Below, in pieces: positions 53,880 to 64,000 of a DNA stretch of 64,000 nt. The translations under genes were made by a program, and so were the position numbers. The DNA comes from Cyrtodaria siliqua (lineage: Eukaryota > Mollusca > Bivalvia > Adapedonta > Hiatellidae). The notes under the pieces are model-generated. The model was given only the letters and a program-made list of their open reading frames with translations, was not told the DNA's origin and ran no database searches. Location: contig JAWPHD010011227.1 in NCBI GenBank assembly GCA_037043455.1, positions 1 through 64,000 of the forward strand. Direction: 5' to 3'. How positions within the stretch are numbered: position 1 is the stretch's first letter; each line of letters opens with the position of its first letter.

Positions 53880-56379
53880 GATAACGTCGGTGGCCATGAT
53901 ACGTCATTCTATGGTGGAGACCACATTGTTGTGATGTTTGGAGGGCTACATATTGAACTAGCAGCTATGAAAACACTAGGTGCCTGGTTGGAGGGCAGTG
54001 GATGGACCTCTGCCATAACACAAGCCAATATTGCCACATCTGGCAAGGCAGATTCGTTCCTTAAAGCCAGTCATATATCACGAACACGACATGCACACCA
54101 AGTCACTGCAAGCAGCTTTACATTTTGATGACAAAGGCCTATGAGGCCTACACTAGTTCTATGGGTGACCAGTGTTTAACTTTTAAAGAATGGCAAGAGA
54201 AAAGGAAAAGAAAAAGTTCTCAGTTCCAGTATTACTTTACAATTTGACTTGGTAGTATTTGTGTTCGTTAGATCCTTAAGAGAAGGGAATTTCAAGCTGT
54301 ATATTGACTCACTAACCAGACGTATACACTGTTTTGTTTGCATTAGATCATATCAATTATTCTAGACGGTTACCAGTGCATCTGCAGGACATGAATTGTT
54401 TGACAGAAAAGCACCCAGCTGTAGTCACAGAGTTTAACAAAGGCAATTTTGTGATTCAGAAAAACCAGCAGGCCTTTTCATCAATTGTAATTGACCATGC
54501 CCATGAGCAGAACAACAAATATGTCAAAGATAGATCATGGGGGAGCAGTGGGCCTAACAGAAAATACAACACAGTTGCTTCGGTGGATGGTTTCATGACC
54601 AGAAGTGTCAAGGGTTATATGTCACAGGATCCTATTAAGAATACTCAATGTAAGGATCCAAAAGAACACCATCACGAACATCAGAAAGGATTTCAATCTA
54701 CCATTGTAAATCAAGTTAAATGTGACTGTCTATGTGGAGTTGTGGAGGAAATGGGAAATCCATTTTAAGGAGTACAGTAGTGACCTTCTTTTATAGAGAC
54801 ATTGTAGATGAGTATGTAGCTGCCACAGTTCGTAACATAAAAAGAGTAGTAGAAGAGAATTTTGCCATGTATGTGCAGGAACGGCATAAAGAGAGAACTG
54901 TTTCGCTATGTGACCCAATAAAGAAGAACACGTTTCCTTTGTTTAGTTGTCCAGTGAAAGGGAGGCAAACAATTCGCTAAAGAAGAACTGTTCATTATTT
55001 TCCCAACTCTATGTTTCATGTCAAGTTCGTGATGGTGACATTGATGATATTTTTCGCCATGAAAACCAAAGCTACCAAAGCTACCCCACATCTCTCTCTC
55101 TAGCTTTGGTAAGTTGCGATCTGGAACAAAATCAGATTTGGTAACATGTCTGCAGAACCACTTCGATGGTGCAGCTATAGTTAACATGTTAAAAAACCTG
55201 GAGCAGCCAATACATTTGCAGATTACTCCAAGCAGGTATTCACTCCCTTCATCAAAAGACAACTACAAAATACAAGCAGAGTAGATATTGTCTGGGATCA
55301 GTATATCAAGGATAGCCGGCAATGCCACGCAGTAAACGTGGTAACGGTGTACGTAGAAGAGTGCAGTCAGATTCAAATGTACCTGCAAATTAGAAATCAT
55401 TCCTTCGAGTTGATGAAAATAAGGTCGAACTATTTAGCTACCTAGCTACTGAATCTGTGGCAAATGGAATTATTGATAAAAAATAGAGTCAATCAAGGAC
55501 AACGATGTAATCTGCAATCCACCTAGAAAAGATGTAAGTGATCCTTCGCCATGTACAATTGAAGAGGAAGATACTAGGTTACTGTTGAATGTGAAAGATT
55601 GTGGTAAACAAAACTACAAACGAGTAAAGATCAGAACTGTTGATACTGATGTTCTTGAGTTATCAATTGCTCACTTCAGTTGGCTTTGTGTTAATGAATT
55701 GTGGATTACATTTGGCACTGGGAAGCATTTTCGTTTCATATCTGCACATGGCATATCCGAATCTCTGGGTCCAGAAAAGTCGAAAGAATTGTCAGGTATG
55801 CATGCTTTTACAGGCTGTGACCAAACTTCCTTTTTCAGTGGTAAAGGAATCAAGTCTGCATGGGCAGTAAGCAGCATATATCCAGATGTCACTGAAGCTT
55901 TTCATGTATTGGGCTGTACTCCTTCTATGCAAGAGTTGGAAGAGAAGATGCCGATTTTGGAACGCTTTGTAGTTTTTTTGTACGACAGGACAAGCACGCG
56001 CGAAACATCAGATGAAGTACGAAACGATCTCTTCACAAAGAAAGGAAGGTCAATTGATTTAATACCACCAACATCTGCTGCTTTACTTCAACACACTAAG
56101 GGAGTAGCATACCAGGCTGGGTATTGTTGGGGGTCAGTCTTTAGAATCAAGTGCTTTTTCACCATGCACAAGTCTTTGGGGCTGGCAGAGAACCCAAGCC
56201 AGATCTGGGAACCATTGTGGACAGTACTTCCTGAAGCTTCTAAAGCTTGCCAAGAACTACTAAGATGTGGGTGTCAGACAGAAAAGGGATGCAGAGGCCG
56301 ATGTAAATATGTAAAAGCGGCAATAAGATGTACAGCACTATGTAGGTGTTGTGGTGATTGTGCGAGAGACAACGATTAG
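53880..56379 (+). pseudogene. Broken gene of a multicopy invertebrate family: FEN/PIN-like nuclease plus CXC cluster
   Basis: Remnant of a large protein of unknown function that I recognise as repeated in marine invertebrate genomes. N-terminal pieces: MFGGLHIELAAM, SGKADSFLKASHISRTRHAH (53931-54125), then FALDHINYSRRLPVHL and IDHAHEQNNKYVKDRS (54334-54768). A frame resumes at about 55478 and stays open to 56379. It carries EEEDTRLLL (55558), VDTDVLEL (55640) and FTGCDQTSFFSGKGIKSAW (about 55807). This order of acidic pairs, DxD and GCD..GxGxK resembles the active site and helix-hairpin region of FEN1/XPG nucleases. The last about 40 residues have ten or more Cys (CGCQTEKGCRGRCKY, CTALCRCCGDC), like a CXC DNA-binding domain. 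At least five stops or shifts lie before 55478. Nuclease and DNA-binding roles are inference. Confidence 0.7.
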
Positions 56380-58260
56380 CTTTTCAGGTACACAAACGAG
56401 ATATCTTGGAACAATTTACACAATTTTTTAAATAGAGTACATCGAACGTCATCCTAGTTATATGTTCTGAATAGCTGTAACAAGACCACTTCTGACTATT
56501 CAACTTAGTGATAACTGCATGGAATTATTTGAATATTAGTTCTCATAATGTTTATAACTTTGAAAAGAAGAATATGTGCAGATTTGTTTTGAAAAATTGT
56601 GTAATGAAGAAATACTTGTCTTTTTCTAGTCGTTGTTTTAACACTTTAAATCAATACATTATGGACCCTTATACTATGTAAATGGTCAGACTTCGACCTT
56701 TCCTTTCTGAATGCAAAGGTCGAAAAAACTTTCATTAAAATAAAACTCTAACTATTAAAAAAAAAGGTTTTCACTGGTTTTCGCGCTTTAAGGCCGCCAT
56801 TTTGACTTTTATCATAATAGTAATAATTTTGATACCATAGTAATATTATTTTCGGAAACCTTACATCTCACACCACTAAAATATGAACATTTGAGTTAAA
56901 ATTACCATAACAAAAAAATATAAAAAAATAAATAAGAATAATCATGTTATTTTGGCGGCCATCTTGGATTTATAGCCAAAAAAATTTAGTATTCTAAACT
57001 CTACCAATGTGCTAAGTTTCATGCTTTTAACCCAAAGTGCACAATTTTTTCACAAAGGAGCCGTACTATTTACAAGGTCCGTTGACTTTCAGTGTAAGAT
57101 GAAACATCAATATTCTCTCATATTGACGTGTAGTAAAGTCATATAATGTATACTCGTTCGTGATTGGTGTAATTGTCTATTCATGTCAAATACAGTATAT
57201 CACGTGATTACAAATGTTGATTGTATTGTGAGATATCCCACGATGTAGCGACAATATGCTTGTTTCAAAAACATATGTTTGATGACAATTAAATGTTAAA
57301 GAATACGATAATGGACATTTGGAAACGGCCGAATACGACACATGCACAATATTGCAGTCTCGGTTTGATTGAGACTGTTCATGAACGGTAGTGAAATATG
57401 CTAGCTACCGCTCACGCCCTCTATCCCTGGGTTGAGCAGAACTCAATATTCATAAAATCAATAGTACATAATTTTAACCATATCGAAGATGGCATGCATA
57501 TGGCAGTGGACGTAGAGATTTTCCCAACCCCAACCCTAACCCTAACCCATTTTCCTCCTTAAACCTATTGTTTTATTTTAATTATTCGTTTGTGTATTAA
57601 AAATGCGTATCCTATAAAAAGGTTACTAGATTTGGATTGGGATATATGCACTCGTTCTTCTGCGTATACATATTGCGCTCCTAATATCGCGCACTACTAT
57701 TACGCGGAAGACATCGTGCATACATCCCAATACAAATCTAATAATCGATAGATGTATCATTGAAGAAGAGAGTAAATATAATAGTTATTAGTACTTATTC
57801 AAAAGCAACGGAAATACAAAATGTTTAAACATAGAAGGTACAATGTGACAAGAACTAAAATAGTAACAAATACAATAACATGAATGCAAACTATGCAATT
57901 ATTCTCCCACATTTAAAAGTAAACTACTGAATTTGTTTAGTCGTTAAGAGGGCCCTCATGTGTTATATTTGAAAACATATATATGCTTTATGGGGGTTCT
58001 GGACCAAATCCCTCGTTTCCCTCGTGATTTGATCCAAAACGCCCCATAATGCACATATATAATTTGTGGATGTCATGTTTACTGTAAGTTGCTGAAATAA
58101 GCTGGGCCAGATTCATATTTTAAGATGTTTTTATAAAAGGTGATTTGTTATCAAAATTACACTCAAATCAACGAATAAACACGAAATCAACAAAAATAAG
58201 ATTTTCAAGGATTTTCTAGGAGAGAATCATCTGATTCTCCCGCATCAAATTTATATATGT
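56380..58260. other. Non-coding stretch
   Basis: 57370-57470 is the inverted partner of 44690-44775. CCCTAACCCTAACCC at about 57533-57547 is a very short telomere-like run. The rest is AT-rich with short reading frames only. Confidence 0.4.
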
Positions 58261-58264
58261 CTCA

Positions 58265-58480
58265 ATCTAATGCATTCAACATTATATGGTTGTATCACCT
58301 CCCAGTATCTATGTTTTAATCTAACCATGTGAGCACCGCAACCTACACATATTTGATGTTTTGCACTTGTGCCTTTTCCGCAGTTTAGACACGGTAAAAC
58401 CTTACTTTGCTTTAATCTATATTTGTAGAGGCTTAATAGTCTGATTTTTTTACAGTTTTGTTTTTACAAGGTTCATGTTA
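58265..58480 (-). pseudogene. Small zinc-ribbon-like frame upstream of polB copy 2
   Basis: A minus-strand frame of about 60 codons encodes VLPCLNCGKGTSAKHQICVG followed by CGAHMVRLKHRYWEV and ends RLRHI-stop. Two C-x2-C pairs 12 residues apart (C..C..C..C) are zinc-ribbon-like. An ATG (MNLVKTKL) lies in a neighbouring frame, separated by a run of A, so one base shift would give a start near 58480. It is divergent to the polB region, about 100 bp from the start of the frame at 58583. Function unknown. Confidence 0.4.
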
Positions 58481-58582
58481 TCCAACTTCGAGAAATTGAC
58501 AAGTGTTTTCCGTTGTTTTTCTTTTATTGCTATGTAATATGTTAAAATAATTTTTAATTAAATAAAAAGAAATATATCAAAA

Positions 58583-58783
58583 ATGAGTACTACGAACGAG
58601 CAATACATTTTGCAGCAGTTTCACAGAGACGGAATAATCAATGATGAGCAACTTAGAAAGATGGTAGATGCTCTTAAAGAGCCATCGAAAGAGGTTGTTC
58701 AACCCTTTAAAGAGGTTAATTCTCAAGCATTAGTAAATCTACACAAGAGACGGCGTAATAAGAAACAACTTGAGACATGCTAA
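58583..58783 (+). CDS. Small hypothetical protein upstream of polB copy 2
   Basis: A 66-codon intact frame with a good ATG after an AT-rich leader (AAATATATCAAAAATGAGT). N-terminus MSTTNEQYILQQFHRDGIIN, then a charged helix and a basic end (LHKRRRNKKQLETC). It lies in the same orientation about 240 bp before the polymerase frame opens. I do not recognise it. In virus-like elements, small accessory or primer-type proteins can precede the polymerase; that is only context. Confidence 0.45.
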   Translation: MSTTNEQYILQQFHRDGIINDEQLRKMVDALKEPSKEVVQPFKEVNSQALVNLHKRRRNKKQLETC

Positions 58784-59017
58784 ATTACAAGCAAATGTTA
58801 TAAACTGAAACAAGTTCATTTCATTTAGCGAGGATTGTGCGCATATAAAATCGATTCAAGCTAACCAGTGGGCCTTATTGCCTACTGACCGTTCCAAGTC
58901 GGTAACCCTGTCTTCACCACCCTTTCTGTTGTTTTTGTCTCTTTCATTGAATTTTCAAGTCCTTGTTACGAGTACAGTGCGGACCTACGATGCCTTTGTG
59001 CTCGGACGCTGTGGTTT

Positions 59018-62000
59018 CTATAGGACACTATATCTCATTTTTTCAAAGATAGAAAATCTAAAGAATGTATCCCAGAATTGAAAATGGTTGACAATCCAAT
59101 ATGTGGTTATTTCAAAGCATACGAGATATATGTCGAGGGATACAAAGACACTCAAAAACTATTCCATGATAAGAAAGCTATCATCGCAAAGCAAATAATC
59201 AAGGAGCTGACAGAGATAAATGGATTAAAGTTCCAATTGGGTCTGACTGTAAATCTATTCAAAGATGATGGTGCTACCAAAGAATACACCACAGCAGTAT
59301 TACACAGCAAACAAAATGCAATCTTAAACTATGAGAAAATAAATGAGTTTTACAATGAATCATCGGCTTATATCCAAAGAGGTCTTGAAAGATTTACAAA
59401 CACAGCATCGGGATTGAAGATTGATCACTGTGTTAAGTTTTACTTGAATATTGCAAAGTATGAACCATTAAAAGGTTCTTCATATATTCCTCTGCCCAAA
59501 GCAATAGCTGAAAAGAAAGCAATAATAAACGTAACAAACAATGATGATACATGTTTGTATCATGCAATAAATTTCGCTTTAAATCCAGCTACAGATCACA
59601 CCGACAGATTATCAAGGTATCCTGATATATCGTTCTTGAAAAAAGATGACATTGACTTTCCCACACCACTCACACAAATAACAAAAGTAGAAAAACAAAA
59701 TAATCTTGCAATCAATGTTTATGGATATACCATGACAAAAATTGAGAAGATAACTATTTTCCCATATTACATATCAGATCAACCAAAAGACACAACCAGA
59801 ATTAATTTACTATTAATATCCGAAGATACTGAAACTCAAAAGACAAAATATCACTACTGCTGGATTAAAAATCTGAATAGACTACTCTATGACCAAAACA
59901 AACATAAAGGTCAAACTTATTTCTGCGACCGATGTCTCTACGGCTTTTCAAGAGAAGACCTACTTACCCAAAATAAAGAAGACTGTGATGGAATCAACAA
60001 AAGTCCAACCAGAATAGAAATGCCTCCAAAAGGTAAACACATCAAATTTGAAAACCATCAAAACCAGATGTCAGTCCCATACACAATATATGCCGATTTT
60101 GAGAGTATCATAAACCCACATTCAATCAAAGTTGGAAAAAAATCTGAAATCAAAAATATACACGAAGCCTGTGGATTTGGGTGCCAGGTTGTTAGATATG
60201 ATGGTAAAGCTGACGATCTCATTATTTACAGAGGTGAAGACGCTGTTGAAGTGTTTCTAAATCACTTAGAATGTGTGAGGAGAAACATCAACAACACTTT
60301 TGCTCACCCAAAGCCATTAATCATGACACGACAAAATGAGATTATAAAAAAGCAACACACTGTTGGATATGCGAGAATAAAATAGGAAATGGTAAAAACT
60401 GCAAAGTAAGAGACCACTTTCATTTCACAGGTGAATATAGAGGTGTAGCACATAAAAACTGTAACCTGAAACTGAAAATAAAGCCAAATAAAACAACCAT
60501 CCCTGTTGTATTCCATAACCTCAAAGGATATGAGTCATCTCATAATGCAGAAAATACATAAGACGTCAGATGATATTAAATGCATCCCAAACAATGCTGA
60601 AACATATATGTCATTTAGCATAGGACAACTCAGGTTCTTGGATAGTTTCCAAATCATTGCATCATCCCTAGAAAGATTGATCGAAGCAACAGACATATCT
60701 GATTTCACAATTACTAAAAATCAGTTTGCAGAAAAAACAAATATACTTTTGAGAAAAGGTATTTACCCATATGAATATATGAACAGTGTAAAAAAGATTG
60801 AGGAAACACAACTACCTCCCACAGAAACATTTTATAGCAGGCTAAGAGACGAAGGCATCACACCCAAAGAATATGAGCATGCTCAGAAAGTATAGAAAGA
60901 GTTTAACTGTAAGACTCTTGGAGACTATCATGATCTGAATCAAAAAACTGATATTTATAACTCTGCTAGCTGATGTGTTCCAAACTTTAAGAAAAACATG
61001 TATGAGTGCATATAAACTTGATCCATTACATTAATACACAGCACCAGGTTTATCTTGGGATGCTCTGCTCAAACACACAAAGATAGAACTGGAACTACTA
61101 ACATACATTGACATGCATCTGTTTGTAGAAAAAGGAATGCGAGGTGGTATAAGTATGGTATCAACACGACATGCTAAAGCAAACAATCCACAAGTGGCTG
61201 GTTACAACCCTGACAACGAAAATAACTATATAATGTATTACGATGCAAATAGTCATTATGGATGGGCAATAAGTCAGCCACTACCATACTCTGGATTCAA
61301 GTGGTTGGCTGAAGGTAAAAAAAGGATTTACAAAACCAAAGCAAGGCAAAGGACAACTACTTGAAGTGGATCTTGAATATCCAAGGGAACTCCATAAATC
61401 TCATAATGACTATCCAATTGCACCTGAAAGATTAGCAGTAAAAAAATAATTGCTGTCTCCGTACCAGACAGATATGTTAGAAAATGATAGCATGCTAAGC
61501 ACAGAGAAACTTGTCCCCAATCTCATGGACAAATAAAAGTATGTGGTAAATTATAAACCTTTGCAACTGTACCTGTCTCAGGGGATGAAACTAACAAAGA
61601 TACATAGAGTATTGGAGTTTAATGAGAAACCGTGGATGGAACCATATATACGTTAAAATACAGATTTTAGAAAGCTAGCTAAGTCAACCTTTGAAAAAAA
61701 CTTTTACAAGCTAATGAACAGCTCTGTGTTTGGAAAGGCAATGGAGAATCTACGTAAGCGAGTAAATATAAAAATAGTGAGAACAGACGGCTCCCAGAAT
61801 GAAAAGATAAGAAAAATAATAGCCAACCCCAGCTTTAACAGGAGAGTTGAGTTTTCTCCTGAGTTGTCAGCAATACATGTAAACAAAACAAAGTTAACAC
61901 TGAACAAACCAATCTATGCAGGTCAAGGTGTACTTGATACATCAAAGTACTTGATGTATGACTGGTACTACAACACCTTAAAGAAAAGATACGGTAACAA

Positions 62001-62043
62001 CTGCACCTTATTATACACAGACACTCGCTTTGTTTATTTTTGA
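59018..62043 (+). pseudogene. Virus-like family B DNA polymerase, copy 2 (decayed)
   Basis: Same family as copy 1 but a distinct lineage. The frame opens after a stop at about 59018, and the first good Met is at 59084. A 435-codon N-terminal part is intact (to 60385): YEPLKGSSYIPLP, NNDDTCLYHAI, a degraded CCxC finger (FCDRCLYGF, about 59930), and exonuclease motif I intact (YADFES, Asp about residue 340). A one-base shift at about 60355 precedes the Cys/His insert (CWICENKI, FTGEYRGVAH, CN) and IPVVFHNLKGYE. Then YPYEYMNS (60766), motif A DANSHYGWA (61241), motif B LMNSSVFGKAMENL (61714) and motif C reached as YTDT at about 62016, where the second Asp is lost and the frame ends. The C-terminal part after motif C is absent: the next base pairs belong to a convergent gene remnant. 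Confidence 0.8.
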
Positions 62044-62400
62044 TGTTAAGGCAAAATATTTGTTGATTTCATCCCATTGTTGATATGCCTTCATGCCCTG
62101 ACTATACCCTCTATTGTCATTTCTACTTTTTTAATCTTTGGGTTTGATCTGTCTGGGTCTTCAAACAGCATTAGAATACCTTTCATGCTCCGTGCTGGTA
62201 CAATAATGTTGATATTCCTATGGGTATCAGAATTTTGCTGTTATTTTTCTATGTCGCAAGATACGTTCATACATAAATGATATCTTACCATTGGTTTGCT
62301 GTCTTATTTGTCTGGTTAATTCAGTATCACTAAATTCAGTATCACTAACCATATCAAATTCCAAGCAGATATTTTTAAATACATTAAGTAATTACGAAAT
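62044..62400 (-). pseudogene. Remnant of a virus-like element gene, possibly capsid-type
   Basis: On the minus strand three consecutive frame pieces read TELTRQIRQQTNGKISFMYE and ILRHRKIT, then VPARSMKGILMLFEDP and NPKIKKVEMTIEG, then QGMKAYQQWDEINKYFA. I recognise this combination as a multicopy family in invertebrate genomes often found together with this type of DNA polymerase. A virion structural role (jelly-roll type) is a guess from that context and from the NPKIxKVxxTIEG style of strand-rich sequence. Breaks are a shift near 62231 and a small deletion near 62110; a 15 bp tandem repeat (AGTGATACTGAATT) lies at about 62321-62350. It runs tail to tail with polB copy 2. Confidence 0.55.
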
Positions 62401-62454
62401 AACTTACATAAATATGAAGTTTATCAGACATACCATTACTTAATGTATTTAAAA
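62373..62454. repeat. 20 bp perfect inverted repeat with 42 bp spacer
   Basis: 62373-62392 (TTTTAAATACATTAAGTAAT) and 62435-62454 are exact complements. It sits between the virus-like gene remnant and the Ty3/gypsy fragment. Confidence 0.9.
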
Positions 62455-62579
62455 CAAACCATACTTAATGCTTTTAACATCATGTGTTACTCATATATTA
62501 CAATCTTACTGTTAATGGATATATTAACATATTGCAAAATATACAACTATATAGAATCTGGTACTCTTCTACCCAGTCT

Positions 62580-64000
62580 CTTCGCTGCGATCGGATGATG
62601 ACCTTCTGTCTTACAGTTCTTCCGATGCAGCCTCTGTATCTCCTGATCTAGGTGGTCTTCGCCATCCTTTATCGATCCTATAGGAAGTAGCAAATTCCTA
62701 TGCAGGGTTTACGTTCTGCCTTACCCATTCTCCTCAAACTACGTATACTGGTATATCGCTGTTACGTTTATCCAGTACCACGTATACTTCTTACTACCAT
62801 CGGTTGGCTAACTTGTGTTTTCCGTCTAACGCCACTATCTTCACAAGCACTCTGTCTCCAGGATGTATCACCGATTCTCTTGCCCTCATGTCGTAATTTT
62901 TCTTTTGCTCATCTCTCGACTTTTTTGCAGCTTCTGAAGCAAGATGGTACGACTGTTTCAACTTGTCTCGTAGCTCCTTTATGTATTTAGACTGTGGCTG
63001 CCTGTTCTGGTTGACGTCTAATCCAAACGCTAAATCCAGGGGAAGTCTTGGCTCTCTTCCAAACATCAGAAAGAAAGGTGAGCAGCCTGTAGATGTATGT
63101 CTGGTGCAGTTGTAGGCATGCACAATAAGTCTTACATGGCTCTTCCAGTCCTTCTTTCTGTCTGGATCTATCGTCCCCAGCATATCCAACAACGTTCGGT
63201 TGAATTTCTCCATCATTCCATTGCCCATAGGATGGTACGGCGTCGTTCGAGATTTGGTCATTCCAGTGATGTTACAGAGCTCTTTGATCAGATTTCCTTC
63301 GAAATTTGCTCCTTGATCCGAATGGATTCGCTTTGGTAGACCGAAGTTCACTACGAAGTTGTTAAAGAAGGCTTCTGTTGTTGTCTTTGCAGTCTGGTTC
63401 TTTGTTGGAATGGCCATGACATATCTCGTGAAGTGGTCTGTTATCACTAGAATATTCTGGAATCCCCCTATGGATCGTTCCAACGATAGGTAGTCCATGG
63501 CAACTAGTTCCAGTAGCTGCATAGTCTGGATGTTAACCAGTGGTGCTCTGTGCTGTTCTCTCTTCCTCCTAATGCATCGTCCACATCTGGTCACCCAGTC
63601 CTCCACATCCTTGGTAATACCTGGCCAGTACATTCTGTCTCTGATAAGGGAGATAGTGATGTCCCTTCCAGGATGTCCAACATCGTTGTGGAGACTAATC
63701 AACACTTTTCGCACAAACAACTGTGGAATCACTAGTTGTTTCCGCCTCTCTCCGTGCATTTCAACCTCTCGGTACAACACTCCTCTCACTAACACAAGAT
63801 GGTCAAAATATTAGAATATGTAGCGTTATCAGGGTGAAACGTCATTTCCCTTCGTGATGGCTTCCTTCTTTCCCTGACTGCACATATCCATCTTCTTATT
63901 GTGGGATCCCTGTCTTGAATTATTCTCCAATCCCTGTTTGAGAATCCTACAATCCCTTCATCATCATCTTCGATGTCGTCATCGATAACATCTGCGGATA
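62580..64000 (-). pseudogene. Ty3/gypsy retrotransposon pol remnant (integrase), largely open
   Basis: Enters at the right edge with SADVIDDDIEDDDEGIVGF and DWRIIQDRDP. A one-base shift near 63810 leads into a 333-codon frame (62794-63795). It has an HHCC zinc finger (H36, H41, C71, C74) and the catalytic triad D101 (MDYLSLE), D160 (HSDQG) and E196 (MEKFNRTL), exactly the D,D35E spacing of active integrases. Then YNCTRHTSTGCSPFFLMFGR and a C-terminal GDRVLVK..KHKLANRW. Two adjacent stops follow (62795), and a decayed chromodomain-like tail (VYVVLDKRNSDIPVYVV, TLHRNLLLPI) continues to about 62640. Much better preserved than the 0.1-1.5 kb copy. RT/RNase H and LTRs would lie beyond 64000 or are lost. 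Confidence 0.9.

Noticed and set aside
57533..57547. Interstitial telomeric repeat
   Set aside because: Only about two and a half CCCTAA units; too short to distinguish from chance.

Overview
The window is a gene-poor, repeat-saturated stretch of AT-rich animal nuclear DNA. The repeat content points to a mollusc, most likely a marine bivalve: many elements start ACAAGAG, carry a core of tandem ~145-320 bp units, and end in a GACGGACG-rich tract plus a hairpin closing in GAGCTAAAAA. tRNA-derived SINEs with a conserved centre, Ty3/gypsy pol fragments and protein-priming-type DNA polymerase B genes are also present. The species cannot be read from the sequence. No intact host gene, rRNA, functional tRNA or CRISPR array was found. 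Layout: 0.1-1.5 kb, broken Ty3/gypsy integrase. 2.35-4.72 kb, hairpin-ended element A with about 15 units of ~145 bp and a SINE inserted in it. 5.5-9.45 kb, further arrays and element B. 9.46-13.5 kb, an array (F) split by a 3 kb 5'-truncated L1-like LINE with target-site duplication. 13.5-19 kb, mostly non-coding DNA with MITEs. 19.2-20.15 kb, a Harbinger-like MITE sitting in a SINE with a TAA duplication. 20.25-22.6 kb, a ~1.1 kb direct duplication with a 34-G tract. 23.0-24.5 kb, two C-type elements with a 135 bp in-frame minisatellite. 26.86-31.0 kb, element D, a ~147 bp array that has received a hAT-like MITE, a TTAA-type MITE, a SINE that itself received a SINE, and another SINE. 33.7-39.3 kb, B-type elements, one of them inside a split MITE. 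25.8-40.0 kb, minus strand, four exon-like pieces with splice consensus, at least three frame-damaged; possibly one decayed host gene. 44.9-45.4 kb, a 28 bp minisatellite. 46.05-46.2 kb, a fold-back. The last 16 kb has a different character. Two decayed copies of a viral-type family B DNA polymerase (48.9-52.2 and 59.0-62.04 kb) lie in the same orientation, each with a small Cys-rich reading frame upstream on the opposite strand. The second meets, tail to tail, the remnant of a minus-strand gene of a family I associate with the same virus-like elements. Between them (53.9-56.4 kb) is a broken multicopy-family gene. Its C-terminal half carries the acidic pattern of FEN/XPG-type nucleases followed by a CXC-like cysteine cluster. 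A second Ty3/gypsy fragment (62.58-64.0 kb, minus) closes the window. Nearly all coding remnants are broken by single-base shifts and stops, so this reads as a graveyard of selfish DNA. An error-prone assembly could account for some of the homopolymer frameshifts.
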